From Myxococcales bacterium (GTDB lineage: Bacteria > Myxococcota_A > Polyangia > Fen-1088), in assembly GCA_025350815.1 (NCBI GenBank), contig JANXXE010000194.1, positions 1 through 39,345 on the forward strand: a DNA stretch of 39,345 bases, given 5' to 3'. This document shows, piece by piece, positions 1 through 8,915 of the stretch (position 1 is its first letter; each line of letters starts with the position of its first letter). The notes beneath the pieces were generated by a model that saw only the letters and a list, made by a program, of their open reading frames with translations, had not been told where the DNA came from and did no database searches. A program made the position numbers and the translations under genes.

Positions 1-248
1 TCAAGCGCGAGGGCACCTGCAAGCGGACCGAAACCGGCAAGGCGATCAAGCAGTACCGCGACGTCGAGGCAGACGACAAGGGCAACGCCTATGGCGTCGA
101 CGTTTTCTCATTGGATCGCGACAAGACCTGTGCGGTTTTCCTGCGCATTCGCAGCGACAAACAAGACCACGCGACCATCAGCGAGGCCCCCGCCTGCGCC
201 CAGGCATGCCAGTTTTATTCCAACGGTCCAATGGAACGGGTCAAGTAG
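1..248 (+). CDS. C-terminal fragment of a Cys-containing hypothetical protein
   Basis: An open frame runs from base 3 to a TAG at 246-248, giving the last 81 residues of a protein that begins before the window. The piece is charged and hydrophilic. It contains four cysteines, including a CxxxC pair near the end (PACAQACQF), which would suit disulfide formation in an exported protein. No family is recognisable. It is followed 33 bases later by a lipoprotein gene on the same strand, so both may belong to one envelope-protein transcription unit. The frame is open across the edge and codon use matches its neighbours, so I treat it as real. Confidence 0.6.
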   Translation, partial: KREGTCKRTETGKAIKQYRDVEADDKGNAYGVDVFSLDRDKTCAVFLRIRSDKQDHATISEAPACAQACQFYSNGPMERVK

Positions 249-281
249 CCAGCCGAAAATCCCGATGCTTTTCCAGTGTCT

Positions 282-3200
282 ATGCGCACGACTGGTCAAG
301 CCACGTTCGCGGGCCTGACCGCACCCCTTGTCATCTGCGCCCTCCTGCAACCGCTCTGTGGCTGCGGCGGCGGCGACACGAAGCCGGAAGGCCCGCCGAT
401 CGACGCCGCACCGAAGGCGGATACGGGTGCGAATGATCGCACGCCCGACGCCACGCCGCCCGGCGAGCTGACGCTGTCGGATGGGCCAGCCTTCGATTTC
501 GGCGCGCGGCCCCTGGGCTCGCGTACCGACAAGTCCTTCACCGTACAAAACGTGGGCGCCGGCCCCGCACTGGGCATCGCCGCGCGACCCGCGTTGCCGT
601 TGCCGTTTCGCTTCAAGGGCGGCGCCTACCCGGGCACGGGCGGCACCTGTGGGTCGACCCTGGCGCCGGGCGCATCGTGTGCGTTGGTCGTCACTTTCGA
701 GGCCGCGACCGAGCCGATGGTCACGGCCACGCTGTCCTTGGTTTATGGCAGCGCCCGAATGGTCAGCGTCGATCTGACGGGCACCGGTGTGAAACCCGCG
801 CTGCTCACCATCTCGGACGGACCCACTTTCGATTTCGGGCCACAAGCTGTCGGCGCCGCGCCTGAAAAGACCGTGACGGTCAGCAACGTCGGCGGCTTTC
901 CCGCGATGGGCCTGGTGGCTGTGCCTTTGCCGGCGCCGTACGCGTTCAAGGGCGAAGCCTACCCGGGACAGAACGGCACTTGCGGGGCGGCACTCGACGC
1001 GGGCGCGACCTGCACGATCGTCATCACCTTTTCCCCGACGATACCGGGGCCGAAGACCACGATGTTGGCGCTCAGCTACGCTGACGGCGCGCTGGTTCGT
1101 GGGGCCGCGCTGGCGCTGGCTGGCCGCGGCGTGCTGCCCGCGCTGCTGGCGTTTCCCACGGGCAATCGCCACGACTTCGGCAAGCAGCCCGCAGGTTCGA
1201 CGACCGAATACGTGGTCACGATCATCAATCAAGGCGGCAGTGCCGCCACGATGATCACGCCAGGCGCGCTGCCCCTGCCCTTTGCCTTCAAGGACGGCGC
1301 GTATCCCGGCAAGGGCGGGACGTGCGGCGCGACGCTGGCGCTCGGCGGCAGTTGCACCGTCGTGCTTCTGTTCGCCCCGACGACGGCCGGCGCAAGCCTG
1401 GCCACACTGACCTTCGACTACAAGAACGACGGCGTGGCGCGCGCCGCCAGTCTCGATCTGGCGGGATCGGCTGCGATGGCGGCGCTGCTGGTCGTTTCGG
1501 ATGAACAGGGTTTTGCCTTTGGCGACGCCGCCCTCACGGGCTCGCTGACGCACCTCTTTGTCGTCGCCAACGCAGGCGGGTTTCCCGTCAGCAATCTGCG
1601 GCCGGGGCCGCTGGTGGCGCCCTTCACCTACCGGGGCGGCGCGTTTCCCGGCACAGGCGGCACCTGCGGCGCGACGATTCCAATCGCCACCACCTGTCTG
1701 GTCGTCGTCACCTTCTCGCCCAGAACATCCGGCGCGTTCCAGGGCGACATGACGTTGGCCTACGACGACACCGTCAACCCTGACAAGATGGTGACCCGCG
1801 CGCTGTCCGGTGGCGGCACCACGTCGGGCTTTCTGTCCGTCAGCGATCGGCCGGCACGCCACTACACACAGTTCGGCGCGCCGGGGGATGCCGCCGCATA
1901 CGACTTCGGCACGGTCGGCCTCGGCCGTTCGACCCGGCATACGTTTGCAGTCACGAACACCGGAACGGGCCCCGTAACGGCCATCGCGCCTGCCGGCCCC
2001 GCCGACCCCTTTGGGTTTGCGGCCGGCGCCTTTCCGGGCGACACGGGAACCTGCGGCGCCAGCCTGGCCGCCGGTGACAGCTGTACCGTCGTCGTCGGCT
2101 TTTCACCCGCTGCCGCCGGCAAGACCGCGGGCGCGCTCGCTCTTCGTTACAACGACGGCAGCGCCACCAGAACCGTCACCCGTCCCCTCAAGGGCACCGG
2201 CACCCCGGGCGCCCAACTGGTCATCGACGATTATCCCGGGACGCCCGTCGCAGGCGCCTGGACCTTCGGCCAGACCGGGGTGGGCGCCCGCACCGTGCAC
2301 AACTTTCGAGTGACGAACACGGGCGCGCTGACCGCCACCGGCCTGATCGCCACCACGGCGGGATCCGCGTTCGGATTCCCGGGCGGCGCCGCGCCTGGCA
2401 TTGGCGGCTCCTGCACGGGATCGCTCGCCGCGCAGGACAGCTGCGTCCTGGCGGTCAGCTTCACGCCCAGTGCGCCCGGGCTTGCGGCGGGGGCGTTGAA
2501 TCTGGCGTACGGCAGTGGGACGGGCACTACGAACGCGACAGCCAGCCTGGCCCTGGTCGGCGCGGGGATCCTTCAGGCGCTGGTCGACATCTGGGATGCC
2601 CCCGACGAGCCCGGCGGCGTCAGCTTCGACTTCGGCACGCGCGGCACCAGCACGACAACCGAGCACACGTTCACTCTGGTCAACCGGGGCGCAGCCACAG
2701 CCATAACCATCACCCCTGGGGCAATGGCCGCCCCCTTCGCCTTCAAGGGCGGCGCGTTCCCCGGACGGGGCAGTTGCACGGCCAGTCTGGCAGCGCAGGC
2801 CACGTGCACCTTCACCGTCACGCTGACGCCGGGCGCGGCCACCACAGGGTCCGACGCCCTTCGCTTCGACTACCGCGACGGCAGTGGCCTGCTGCAGACC
2901 GTTCGTCGCCCCTTGTCGGCAACCGGCACAACGCTGCCGGTGCTGGTCATCCACGACGGGCGGGCGCCCACGGGACGCGACGACATCGAGGATCTGCACG
3001 ACGACGCCTACGACTTTGGCTATGACTTCGGCAGTGCGGGAACGGCCGCCGACCATACATTCTTCGTCACCAACGTCGGCGGACAGACAGCGCTGGGCAT
3101 GACCGGCGTCGGCCCGGCGTCCCCCTTCTCATTCAAGGGCGGCGCCTACCCGGGCGCGGGCGGCACCTGCGGCATCTCGCTGGCCGTCGGCAACGTCTGT

Positions 3201-4436
3201 ACCCTGGTCGTCAGTTATTCGGGTGCGGCCAGCGGTGCCAGTCGCTTTGGCGTCAGCCAAGAGTTGGATCTCGGCGCCAGCACCGTGGTCACCACGCGCG
3301 CGGTGCTGGGCATCAGCAGCGATCGCGCCTTGCTGTTGATCAATGACTGCGCTGGCTGCGCCCTGAACACCGCAACGCCGTACGACTTTGGCGCAGCCGG
3401 CATCCCCACCTCGCACGCGTTCACACTGGCCAACCGCGGCCGCCGCGCCGCCACGGCCATCGCCCCCGCGGGTGCGCTGGGCACCGATTACGCTTTCCCC
3501 GGCGGCGCCTATCCGGGTACCGGCGCCAGTTGCAGCGTCACCCTGGCGCCCGGGGCGACGTGCACGATCATCGTGACCTTGACCCCGCGTGGCACAGGCC
3601 CCCGACCCGGCCTGCTGGCCTTGGCGTATGCGGACACCGTCGGCTCCGGTGCCGGCGCGACGCGCACCCTGACCGGCACCGCCACCGACGGCGCCGTGGT
3701 GACCGTTCGCAACTGGCCGGCCGTCGGTGCGCCTTTTGATCCCGTGTTCGACTTCGGCAGCGCCGGCATCCCGGTCGACCACACCTTCACCCTGTCGAAC
3801 GGCGGCGCCCGCAGTGCGACTGCGCTTGGCGACGGCGGCGGGCTGACCAATGGTTTCGGCTACAAGGGCGGCAACTACCCAGGCCAGGGCGGCACCTGCA
3901 CGACGCTTTTGCCCGCCGGCGCCAGTTGCACGGTGGTGCTGGCCTTCAGTCCGCTCGGCACAGGTCAGCGCAGCGGAGCCGTGTCGTTCACCTACAACGA
4001 CGGCAGCGCCACCCGCCGCGCCACCCACGCGCTGACCGCGACCGCCACCACGCGCGCCAGCCTTGTCATCTGGGACGGCACGACCCCGACCAGTTGCGGG
4101 GAAGACTGCGGCCCGCGCGACTTCGGCCCCGTCACCGTGGCCACGACGGCCGAATTCACCTTCACGGTCGTCAATACCGGCGCAATCCCCACGACCTCGA
4201 TAGCCAACCCCACGGCCCCCGACCCGCCGTTCGCGTGGAAGGGCGGCACTTTTCCGGGCGACGGCGGCAGTTGCATCAGCGCCGTGCTGGCCCCGGCCGC
4301 CACATGCACCATCATCGTCACCTTCACGCCGACAGCACCGGGCGCGGTGATAGACACGCTGTTACTGGACTACGAGGATGCGGGCGGCACCGAGGTCACG
4401 CGCGCGCGGCGGTCGCTGCGCGGCACCGGTGAATGA
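282..4436 (+). CDS. Lipoprotein with 11 tandem ASH-like (choice-of-anchor D) repeats
   Basis: This is a large exported protein of about 1384 residues. It opens with a lipoprotein signal peptide ending in the lipobox-like PLCGC, followed by a Gly/Asp/Pro linker. The rest is about 11 repeats of 105-130 residues. Each begins with a hydrophobic strand plus DxG/DxP, then F-DFG, then a strand ending in a variant of VTNxG. Later come FKGGAYPG and GGTCG, then a second Cys in GxxCT, and finally VVTFxPxxxG. This is the Ig-like pattern of choice-of-anchor D/ASH (HYDIN-type) domains, which are usually adhesive or structural. Two conserved cysteines per repeat suggest one disulfide each. I chose ATG 282; a GTG at 276 is in frame two codons upstream, and neither has a strong ribosome site. 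The binding partner is unknown. Confidence 0.9.
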   Translation: MRTTGQATFAGLTAPLVICALLQPLCGCGGGDTKPEGPPIDAAPKADTGANDRTPDATPPGELTLSDGPAFDFGARPLGSRTDKSFTVQNVGAGPALGIAARPALPLPFRFKGGAYPGTGGTCGSTLAPGASCALVVTFEAATEPMVTATLSLVYGSARMVSVDLTGTGVKPALLTISDGPTFDFGPQAVGAAPEKTVTVSNVGGFPAMGLVAVPLPAPYAFKGEAYPGQNGTCGAALDAGATCTIVITFSPTIPGPKTTMLALSYADGALVRGAALALAGRGVLPALLAFPTGNRHDFGKQPAGSTTEYVVTIINQGGSAATMITPGALPLPFAFKDGAYPGKGGTCGATLALGGSCTVVLLFAPTTAGASLATLTFDYKNDGVARAASLDLAGSAAMAALLVVSDEQGFAFGDAALTGSLTHLFVVANAGGFPVSNLRPGPLVAPFTYRGGAFPGTGGTCGATIPIATTCLVVVTFSPRTSGAFQGDMTLAYDDTVNPDKMVTRALSGGGTTSGFLSVSDRPARHYTQFGAPGDAAAYDFGTVGLGRSTRHTFAVTNTGTGPVTAIAPAGPADPFGFAAGAFPGDTGTCGASLAAGDSCTVVVGFSPAAAGKTAGALALRYNDGSATRTVTRPLKGTGTPGAQLVIDDYPGTPVAGAWTFGQTGVGARTVHNFRVTNTGALTATGLIATTAGSAFGFPGGAAPGIGGSCTGSLAAQDSCVLAVSFTPSAPGLAAGALNLAYGSGTGTTNATASLALVGAGILQALVDIWDAPDEPGGVSFDFGTRGTSTTTEHTFTLVNRGAATAITITPGAMAAPFAFKGGAFPGRGSCTASLAAQATCTFTVTLTPGAATTGSDALRFDYRDGSGLLQTVRRPLSATGTTLPVLVIHDGRAPTGRDDIEDLHDDAYDFGYDFGSAGTAADHTFFVTNVGGQTALGMTGVGPASPFSFKGGAYPGAGGTCGISLAVGNVCTLVVSYSGAASGASRFGVSQELDLGASTVVTTRAVLGISSDRALLLINDCAGCALNTATPYDFGAAGIPTSHAFTLANRGRRAATAIAPAGALGTDYAFPGGAYPGTGASCSVTLAPGATCTIIVTLTPRGTGPRPGLLALAYADTVGSGAGATRTLTGTATDGAVVTVRNWPAVGAPFDPVFDFGSAGIPVDHTFTLSNGGARSATALGDGGGLTNGFGYKGGNYPGQGGTCTTLLPAGASCTVVLAFSPLGTGQRSGAVSFTYNDGSATRRATHALTATATTRASLVIWDGTTPTSCGEDCGPRDFGPVTVATTAEFTFTVVNTGAIPTTSIANPTAPDPPFAWKGGTFPGDGGSCISAVLAPAATCTIIVTFTPTAPGAVIDTLLLDYEDAGGTEVTRARRSLRGTGE

Positions 4437-4449
4437 ACCGCACGCGCTG

Positions 4450-5130
4450 CTACAGCGATTGAATCTTGATATCGCGCAGGGCCGCGGTCGTCATCCATGT
4501 CGCAATGCCGAGGGGCTTGCACAGATCGACCTCCGGGCGGATCGAGATCTTGTGCCCCTTGGTGGCCAGTGCCACGACGCGGTCGGTGTCGATCCACGCT
4601 TCGATATTCCCCGGGGTGACCCGCACGCGGATGCGGTACCAGCGATTCTTGGGAAAACTTCGGCCGCTCGACGTTTCATTTTCCGACGCGTCCTGCCCGT
4701 CGATGCTGGACAGGCCGACCATGGACCCGCCCCAGCCGCCCACAATCAGGCTGCACGGGGCGTCGGCCACCGGGAAGGTCAGCGCGCAGAAGAAATCGTC
4801 GCCCAGCAGCTTCATGGCCTCCAGGCTGATTTCGTAGTTCATGCGCGGGATCTCGCCGCCGGTCCACGTGATGCCCGTCAGCGTCACGCCCCGCGACAGC
4901 ACGATTTGCCCCTTGGAAACGCGAACGTCCCCTTCGCCGCCGAAGTTCGCGGACTTCCAGCCTGCCAGCGTGCGGCCGTCGAACAAACTGCGCGCCGCCG
5001 GCGGGGCTGCCGCCGGAAGTAACGCCGGCTGGGCCCCCCAAAGCGGCCGATGCCCCCAGTTGCTGAACAAGCCGGCCAGCGCAACCGCGCCGGTTCTCCC
5101 CAGAACAACTCGTCTTTGAATGCGCGACAT
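4450..5130 (-). CDS. DUF1080 (3-keto-disaccharide hydrolase-like) secreted protein
   Basis: This 226-residue protein has an N-terminal signal with a QRRVVLG stretch before the hydrophobic core, which resembles a twin-arginine signal. The mature part begins with the family hallmark LFDGRTLAGWK. It continues as a beta-sandwich-like sequence with NYEISLEAMKLLGDDFF and a late RWYRIRVRV strand, as in DUF1080/laminin-G-like domains. Members of this family act on 3-keto-glycosides or bind carbohydrate; the substrate cannot be told here. The gene is convergent with the repeat lipoprotein (13 bases between stops) and divergent from the TonB-like gene. The domain is of normal length and stands alone. 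Confidence 0.8.
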   Translation of the reverse strand: MSRIQRRVVLGRTGAVALAGLFSNWGHRPLWGAQPALLPAAAPPAARSLFDGRTLAGWKSANFGGEGDVRVSKGQIVLSRGVTLTGITWTGGEIPRMNYEISLEAMKLLGDDFFCALTFPVADAPCSLIVGGWGGSMVGLSSIDGQDASENETSSGRSFPKNRWYRIRVRVTPGNIEAWIDTDRVVALATKGHKISIRPEVDLCKPLGIATWMTTAALRDIKIQSL

Positions 5131-5309
5131 GGCGCCAGGATTCTGCCACGGGCGGGGGCCGTCAAGCCGATGACGGTGACAACGGCGACGACGATCCCGC
5201 CGCGCTGCATTTTTGGGCGGTTTCTGCCGATTTCATCCTGCGCAACCGGGTGCAAGGTGGCAGAATGTAGGAACAGTCGTCGCCCGGGCCAGCGAGGTGA
5301 AGCGGTCGG

Positions 5310-6134
5310 ATGTTATTCGATTCATTTCTCGGACACGCGAAGGCGAGGCCCAGCCGGGTCAGGCAGGGTTCCTACGCCTTGTCGGCGGGCCTGCACGGGT
5401 TGCTGGTTCTGGCCTGCGTGTTGTCCTGGCTGCACCAGCGCCACATCAAGATGGGGCTTGGTGAAGAATCGCGCAGCCCGGCTGTCGCTGTCTCGTTCTT
5501 CGGGCACGCAGGAGGGATCGGCAGCGCCAGTGGGTTGGTGGCGCCGGGTCTCGACCGGCCGAAGCCGGCGGCGCGCGGACAGAATCACCCCTCCCCACGC
5601 CGACCAACGATTCTGACACGACCCGTGCTGGCCACGGTGGAACCGCCGAAGCGCAGCGCCATCGACGGCGAAGCCGAGGACGACAGCGAAGTCGAGGGTG
5701 CCCACGGCGACCAGAACGCAGACAGCGACAACGACAATCCCCAAGATGGGACAACCGGCGCCATTGCTCGGACTGGTGCGGGTGGTCCCGGCGCGGGTGG
5801 CGAGGGCCAAGCTGCAGCGGCGAGCCCACGCCGATCGCTGACGGGCGCCCCGTACGTCTCCACCGAGGAAGCGACCTACCTGCGAACCTTCGAGGACATC
5901 CCCGGCATTCCCGATCAACTGAAGGTGCCCAACAGCACCTATCTGGTCGCGCTCGAGGTCTGCGTGTCCCAAGATGGCCACGTCGACGAGGTGGCGGTGC
6001 GCGAGCGGGCCGCGCCCGCGCTGGATCAGCTGCTGGTAATGAAGGCCATGACCTGGCGTTACCGCCCGCGTCTGATTGGCGGCATCGCCTCGGCCTTCTG
6101 CCACACGATGCGCCTGCGCTACGAAACGCAGTGA
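5310..6134 (+). CDS. TonB-like energy-transducer protein
   Basis: The 274-residue protein has a short cytoplasmic N-terminus and one membrane segment at about residues 23-41. A long, low-complexity periplasmic linker rich in Asp, Gly and Ala follows (about 60-180). The C-terminal domain at about 185-274 ends in MTWRYRPRLIGG and CHTMRLRYE, the pattern of the TonB C-terminal fold that touches outer-membrane receptors or other partners. The ATG follows a GAGGTG ribosome site. No ExbB, ExbD or TonB-dependent receptor is encoded nearby, so this is an orphan TonB-type protein and the partner is unknown. Its TGA overlaps a possible GTG start of the next gene, so the two may be cotranscribed. Confidence 0.78.
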   Translation: MLFDSFLGHAKARPSRVRQGSYALSAGLHGLLVLACVLSWLHQRHIKMGLGEESRSPAVAVSFFGHAGGIGSASGLVAPGLDRPKPAARGQNHPSPRRPTILTRPVLATVEPPKRSAIDGEAEDDSEVEGAHGDQNADSDNDNPQDGTTGAIARTGAGGPGAGGEGQAAAASPRRSLTGAPYVSTEEATYLRTFEDIPGIPDQLKVPNSTYLVALEVCVSQDGHVDEVAVRERAAPALDQLLVMKAMTWRYRPRLIGGIASAFCHTMRLRYETQ

Positions 6135-6160
6135 CCCCGAAGCGCGCTAAACTGCAGGGC

Positions 6161-6394
6161 ATGAGCAAGGACGCGGAACGGCGACAGCGCGCCCAGGCGA
6201 GACGGTCAACGGCCATTCTTCACAGGTCGCATCTTGGACCCAGAGAGGCCGACCTATCGCCGATCGATGGCGCCGAGGCCATCTCGTTGGTTGCCCGCCT
6301 GACGCGCGAAAGCTGGAGTCTGGCGGGACTGCCGAACCCGACATACACGCGACGGGAGATCCCTTGCCGACTGGTTCCCGGTCGCCTGACATGA
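6161..6394 (+). CDS. Small conserved protein paired with a nucleotidyltransferase (antitoxin-like)
   Basis: This 77-residue basic protein has a charged, probably helical N-terminus (MSKDAERRQRAQARR) and a second part with the pattern GAEAISLVARLTRESWSLAG. Its stop codon overlaps the ATG of the nucleotidyltransferase gene (ATGA at 6391-6394), which implies translational coupling. From memory, small proteins with this second motif tend to lie directly upstream of nucleotidyltransferase-fold genes, and I infer an antitoxin or partner role. The start at ATG 6161 is my choice; GTG 6131, which overlaps the TonB stop by GTGA, would add 10 residues. The biochemical function is unknown. Confidence 0.65.
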   Translation: MSKDAERRQRAQARRSTAILHRSHLGPREADLSPIDGAEAISLVARLTRESWSLAGLPNPTYTRREIPCRLVPGRLT

Positions 6395-6861
6395 TCGATC
6401 TTCCGCAAGATTTCTGTGACCTCCTGGTCGAACTGCACGACGCGGGGGCGGCATTCGTCGTGGTCGGGGGCCATGCCGTCGCGTTTCACGGACACCCCCG
6501 CGCCACCAAAGACCTGGACGTCCTGGTGCGCGCGGATCCGGCGAATGCCGTGCTGGTATACAAAGCCCTGGCCGCTTTCGGGGCGCCGCTCGAAACCGTC
6601 GCGGTCAAGGCGTCGGACTTTGCTACATACGACGGCGTGCTGCAGATCGGCCTGCCTCCGCGGCGCATCGATGTTCTCAATCGTGCCACCGGCATCACCT
6701 TCGCAGAGGCGCTGGCTGGGGGTGCCGCGTTCCCGCTGGAAGGCAGAATGATTCCGATCATCGGCCTCGACGCCCTCCTGAGAAACAAGCGAGCAGCGGG
6801 TCGGGAACAAGACATCGCCGACGTGGCCGCCCTCGAGGCGGCAGCCGCGCGACACCGGTAG
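6391..6861 (+). CDS. MNT-type nucleotidyltransferase (DUF6036/AbiEii-like)
   Basis: The 156-residue protein has the minimal nucleotidyltransferase fold. The GG of VVGGHAVAFHG (G26, G27) is followed by ATKDLDVLV with the metal-binding pair D41/D43. A third carboxylate, D94, lies in RRIDVLNR. The C-terminal helix keeps the LLRNKRAAGREQDIADV pattern of AbiEii/DUF6036 relatives. All three catalytic acids are present, so nucleotidyl transfer to RNA, protein or a small molecule is plausible. It is coupled to the small upstream gene by a 4-base overlap, the usual layout of nucleotidyltransferase toxin-antitoxin pairs. I start at ATG 6391, not the earlier in-frame TTG or GTG codons, because of this overlap. 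The target is unknown. Confidence 0.8.
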   Translation: MIDLPQDFCDLLVELHDAGAAFVVVGGHAVAFHGHPRATKDLDVLVRADPANAVLVYKALAAFGAPLETVAVKASDFATYDGVLQIGLPPRRIDVLNRATGITFAEALAGGAAFPLEGRMIPIIGLDALLRNKRAAGREQDIADVAALEAAAARHR

Positions 6862-7049
6862 CATCGCGCCGGTGCTACGCTTGAAACCATGTCCGGTGTC
6901 CCGGCCCGGCGGCCCGCCGTGCACCACGCGGTAGCGGCGTCGAACCAGAACATCATATGGTTGCTCAGGTACTGGTCCCCGACCTCGGCCGTTGACAGCG
7001 ACGGCCCCCGCTGCGAACGTCCGCTTCCCCCGCTACCGAAGGAGTCACG
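6862..7049. other. Intergenic stretch, nothing convincing
   Basis: These 188 bases between the nucleotidyltransferase and the epimerase hold only the epimerase ribosome site (AAGGAG near 7038-7044). A 54-codon open frame (6889-7053) ends in an ATGA overlap with the epimerase start but has no recognisable product or ribosome site. Confidence 0.5.
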
Positions 7050-7901
7050 ATGAAGATCGGCATCAATCTGTTGCTGTGGTCGGGCGACGTCACCGACGAA
7101 AAATTCCTACCGCTGCTCGGCCGCCTGAAGGAGATGGGCTTCGACGGGGTCGAGTTGCCCATCTTCGACATGCAGCCGAAGAAATTCGCGGCGCTCGGGC
7201 GTCGGCTGGACGATCTGGGCCTGGCGCGCACGGCGGTGACGGTGCGAAACATCAACGACAATCCCATCGGCGCCGATCCGAAAAGCCGCGCCGCCGCGGT
7301 CCAGAATTCGAAACTGGCGCTGGAATGCTGCCAGGCTTCGGGCGCGACCCACCTGGTCGGCCCCCTGTACGCCGCGCTGGGCGTGTTCAGCGGCGAAGGC
7401 CCGACGGCCGACGAGTGGCGCTGGGGCGTGGAAACCATGTCGGCCATCGCCGACCACGCCGAGACCTACAAGGTGACCCTGGGCCTGGAATTCCTGAACC
7501 GCTTCGAGATCTACCTGCTGAACACCGCCGCCGACGCCACCCGCTTCGTGCGCGACGTGAACAAGCCCCGCTGCAAGATGATGTACGACACGTTCCACGC
7601 CAACATCGAGGAGAAGAACATCTCGGTGGCGATCGAGACCTGCGCGCCCGAACTGGCGCACGTGCACATCTCGGAGAACGATCGCAGCACGCCGGGCAAG
7701 GGTCAGGTCAACTGGACCGAGACCTTTGCCACCCTGAAAAAGATTCACTACGACGGCTGGCTGACCATCGAGGCCTTCGGCCTGGCGCTAAAGGAACTGG
7801 CCGCCGCGACCAAGATCTGGCGCCGCATGTACGTCGACGAGGAAACCCTGGCCCGCGAGGGCCTCGCGTTCATCAAACGCTCCTGGAACGACGCCGCGTA
7901 G
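7050..7901 (+). CDS. Sugar phosphate isomerase/epimerase, ketose 3-epimerase-like
   Basis: This 283-residue TIM-barrel protein belongs to the xylose-isomerase-like/AP-endonuclease-2 superfamily. The four metal ligands expected for D-tagatose/D-psicose 3-epimerases are all there: E147 in LGLEFLNRFE, D180 in MMYDTFHAN, H206 in HVHISENDR and E241 in TIEAFG. Each sits five positions earlier than the numbering I recall for the Pseudomonas cichorii enzyme (152, 185, 211, 246), so spacing is conserved exactly. It probably epimerises a free ketose or related polyol at C3; the natural substrate cannot be read from the sequence. The ATG follows an ideal AAGGAG site. The gene appears monocistronic. Confidence 0.88.
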   Translation: MKIGINLLLWSGDVTDEKFLPLLGRLKEMGFDGVELPIFDMQPKKFAALGRRLDDLGLARTAVTVRNINDNPIGADPKSRAAAVQNSKLALECCQASGATHLVGPLYAALGVFSGEGPTADEWRWGVETMSAIADHAETYKVTLGLEFLNRFEIYLLNTAADATRFVRDVNKPRCKMMYDTFHANIEEKNISVAIETCAPELAHVHISENDRSTPGKGQVNWTETFATLKKIHYDGWLTIEAFGLALKELAAATKIWRRMYVDEETLAREGLAFIKRSWNDAA

Positions 7902-8035
7902 GGCGCGCCCGGAACGAGCGGTGCGACGCAGGCGGCGGTGCGCCTCGTCCTTGGTCTGTCGGGACGGGACCTGCGCGGAGCGCTGACGCCAACGACGACA
8001 AGGCCCGCGTCCGAGCGGGCAGAGAGGAGAGCCTG

Positions 8036-8674
8036 ATGCGAAACGCTCCAATTGTGACTACCTTATTGATCATGCTGCTCGGTGCCGGCTGCCCGTCCAG
8101 CGGGGGGACGAACGACGCCGCAGGCGGCGCTCCCGAGCGAACGGACGGGCGCGTTGCCGACGGCGGATCGCCGACCGAGGTGGGCGGACCAGCGAAGGTA
8201 GACGCAGGAGACGCTCCGGACACGACGTTCGCTTCGGACGCGCCAGACGGCGGCGGCGGAGACACGCCACGGCCGGAGACTGGCGACGCGACGGACGCGG
8301 CATTCGCGCCGCCCGCCATCTGCGACGGAATCACGGTCCGTGGCTCGCAGGTGACTGCCGTCGTTGAGGCGACGGTAACCGCCGAAGGTTTCGGACCCAC
8401 AAACGGATGCGAGGGCGACCTGCCGCGCGTCGTTCAAGTGAAGCGCACGATGTGCGGCTCCGTGCCCACGGAGGCAAAGGTGGTTGCGCTAACGGATCCG
8501 TCGCCCGTCCACACCGGCCTGCTCACCGTGGGCGAAAGGCGAATCCTGCTGCTCGACCTATCGAGCTGCCCTGCTTACGCCCCCAAGTCGGTTTACGTCG
8601 TCGTCGAGAACCGACCGCCGAGCGACTGGGACTCCCTCGCAGTTATGCTTCGTCCGCGCGACGGAGGGAACTAA
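8036..8674 (+). CDS. Hypothetical lipoprotein
   Basis: This protein of 212 residues begins with a short lipoprotein signal peptide (LLIMLLGAGC, lipid-accepting Cys about residue 19). A Gly/Asp/Ala/Pro-rich linker of roughly 70 residues follows. The globular C-terminal part (about 95-212) has four cysteines and beta-rich stretches such as VEATVTAEGF and ERRILLLDL. No family is recognised. The architecture (lipid anchor, disordered acidic linker, small domain) is shared with other exported proteins in this window. A purine-rich AGAGAGGAGA lies just before the ATG. A much longer open frame extends upstream on this strand, but only as a shadow of the epimerase gene. Confidence 0.75.
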   Translation: MRNAPIVTTLLIMLLGAGCPSSGGTNDAAGGAPERTDGRVADGGSPTEVGGPAKVDAGDAPDTTFASDAPDGGGGDTPRPETGDATDAAFAPPAICDGITVRGSQVTAVVEATVTAEGFGPTNGCEGDLPRVVQVKRTMCGSVPTEAKVVALTDPSPVHTGLLTVGERRILLLDLSSCPAYAPKSVYVVVENRPPSDWDSLAVMLRPRDGGN

Positions 8675-8915
8675 CCGGCGTCCTGGCATCGCGGCCGGGC
8701 CTGGCTCTCGTACGTGGGTAAGGTTGCCGCGCGGGGCCGTTTTTTCTTCGGGCGCTACGCCCCCGCTGGCCCGGATCCCGGGCCGAAGAGCCCACTGTCG
8801 GGCACGCGGCGCGCGACACGGCCCATGGGGCCTGGGGCCTCAACTTCGGCTTTACCTGCGGACCCTGCTTGCCCTTGACCTGCCGCCGCGCGCGCTGCAA
8901 GGTCAGCGTCGATTC
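8675..8915. other. Intergenic stretch with a hairpin, no gene seen
   Basis: These 241 bases hold a T6 run (8740-8745) and a near-perfect inverted repeat ggcccgg/ccgggcc (8768-8784). Their order does not make a standard terminator. Open frames here are low-complexity Arg/Pro/Gly and unlikely to be coding. Confidence 0.45.

Noticed and set aside
108-1940. Long minus-strand open frame (610 codons) opposite the repeat lipoprotein
   Set aside because: Arg/Gly/Ala-rich low-complexity shadow of the plus-strand repeats; no start signal or domain.
6889-7053. 54-codon frame ending in an ATGA overlap with the epimerase start
   Set aside because: No ribosome site, no recognisable pattern; composition is like intergenic DNA.
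6992-8674. 560-codon plus-strand frame joining the epimerase region to the lipoprotein
   Set aside because: Its first two thirds lie out of frame inside the epimerase gene; the lipoprotein starts at ATG 8036 with its own ribosome site.
8768-8784. Hairpin ggcccgg/ccgggcc as a terminator
   Set aside because: The T-run precedes the hairpin instead of following it.
8724-8915. N-terminal extension of the thioredoxin-TPR protein
   Set aside because: Low-complexity Arg/Pro/Gly sequence; thioredoxin domains start near GTG 8916.
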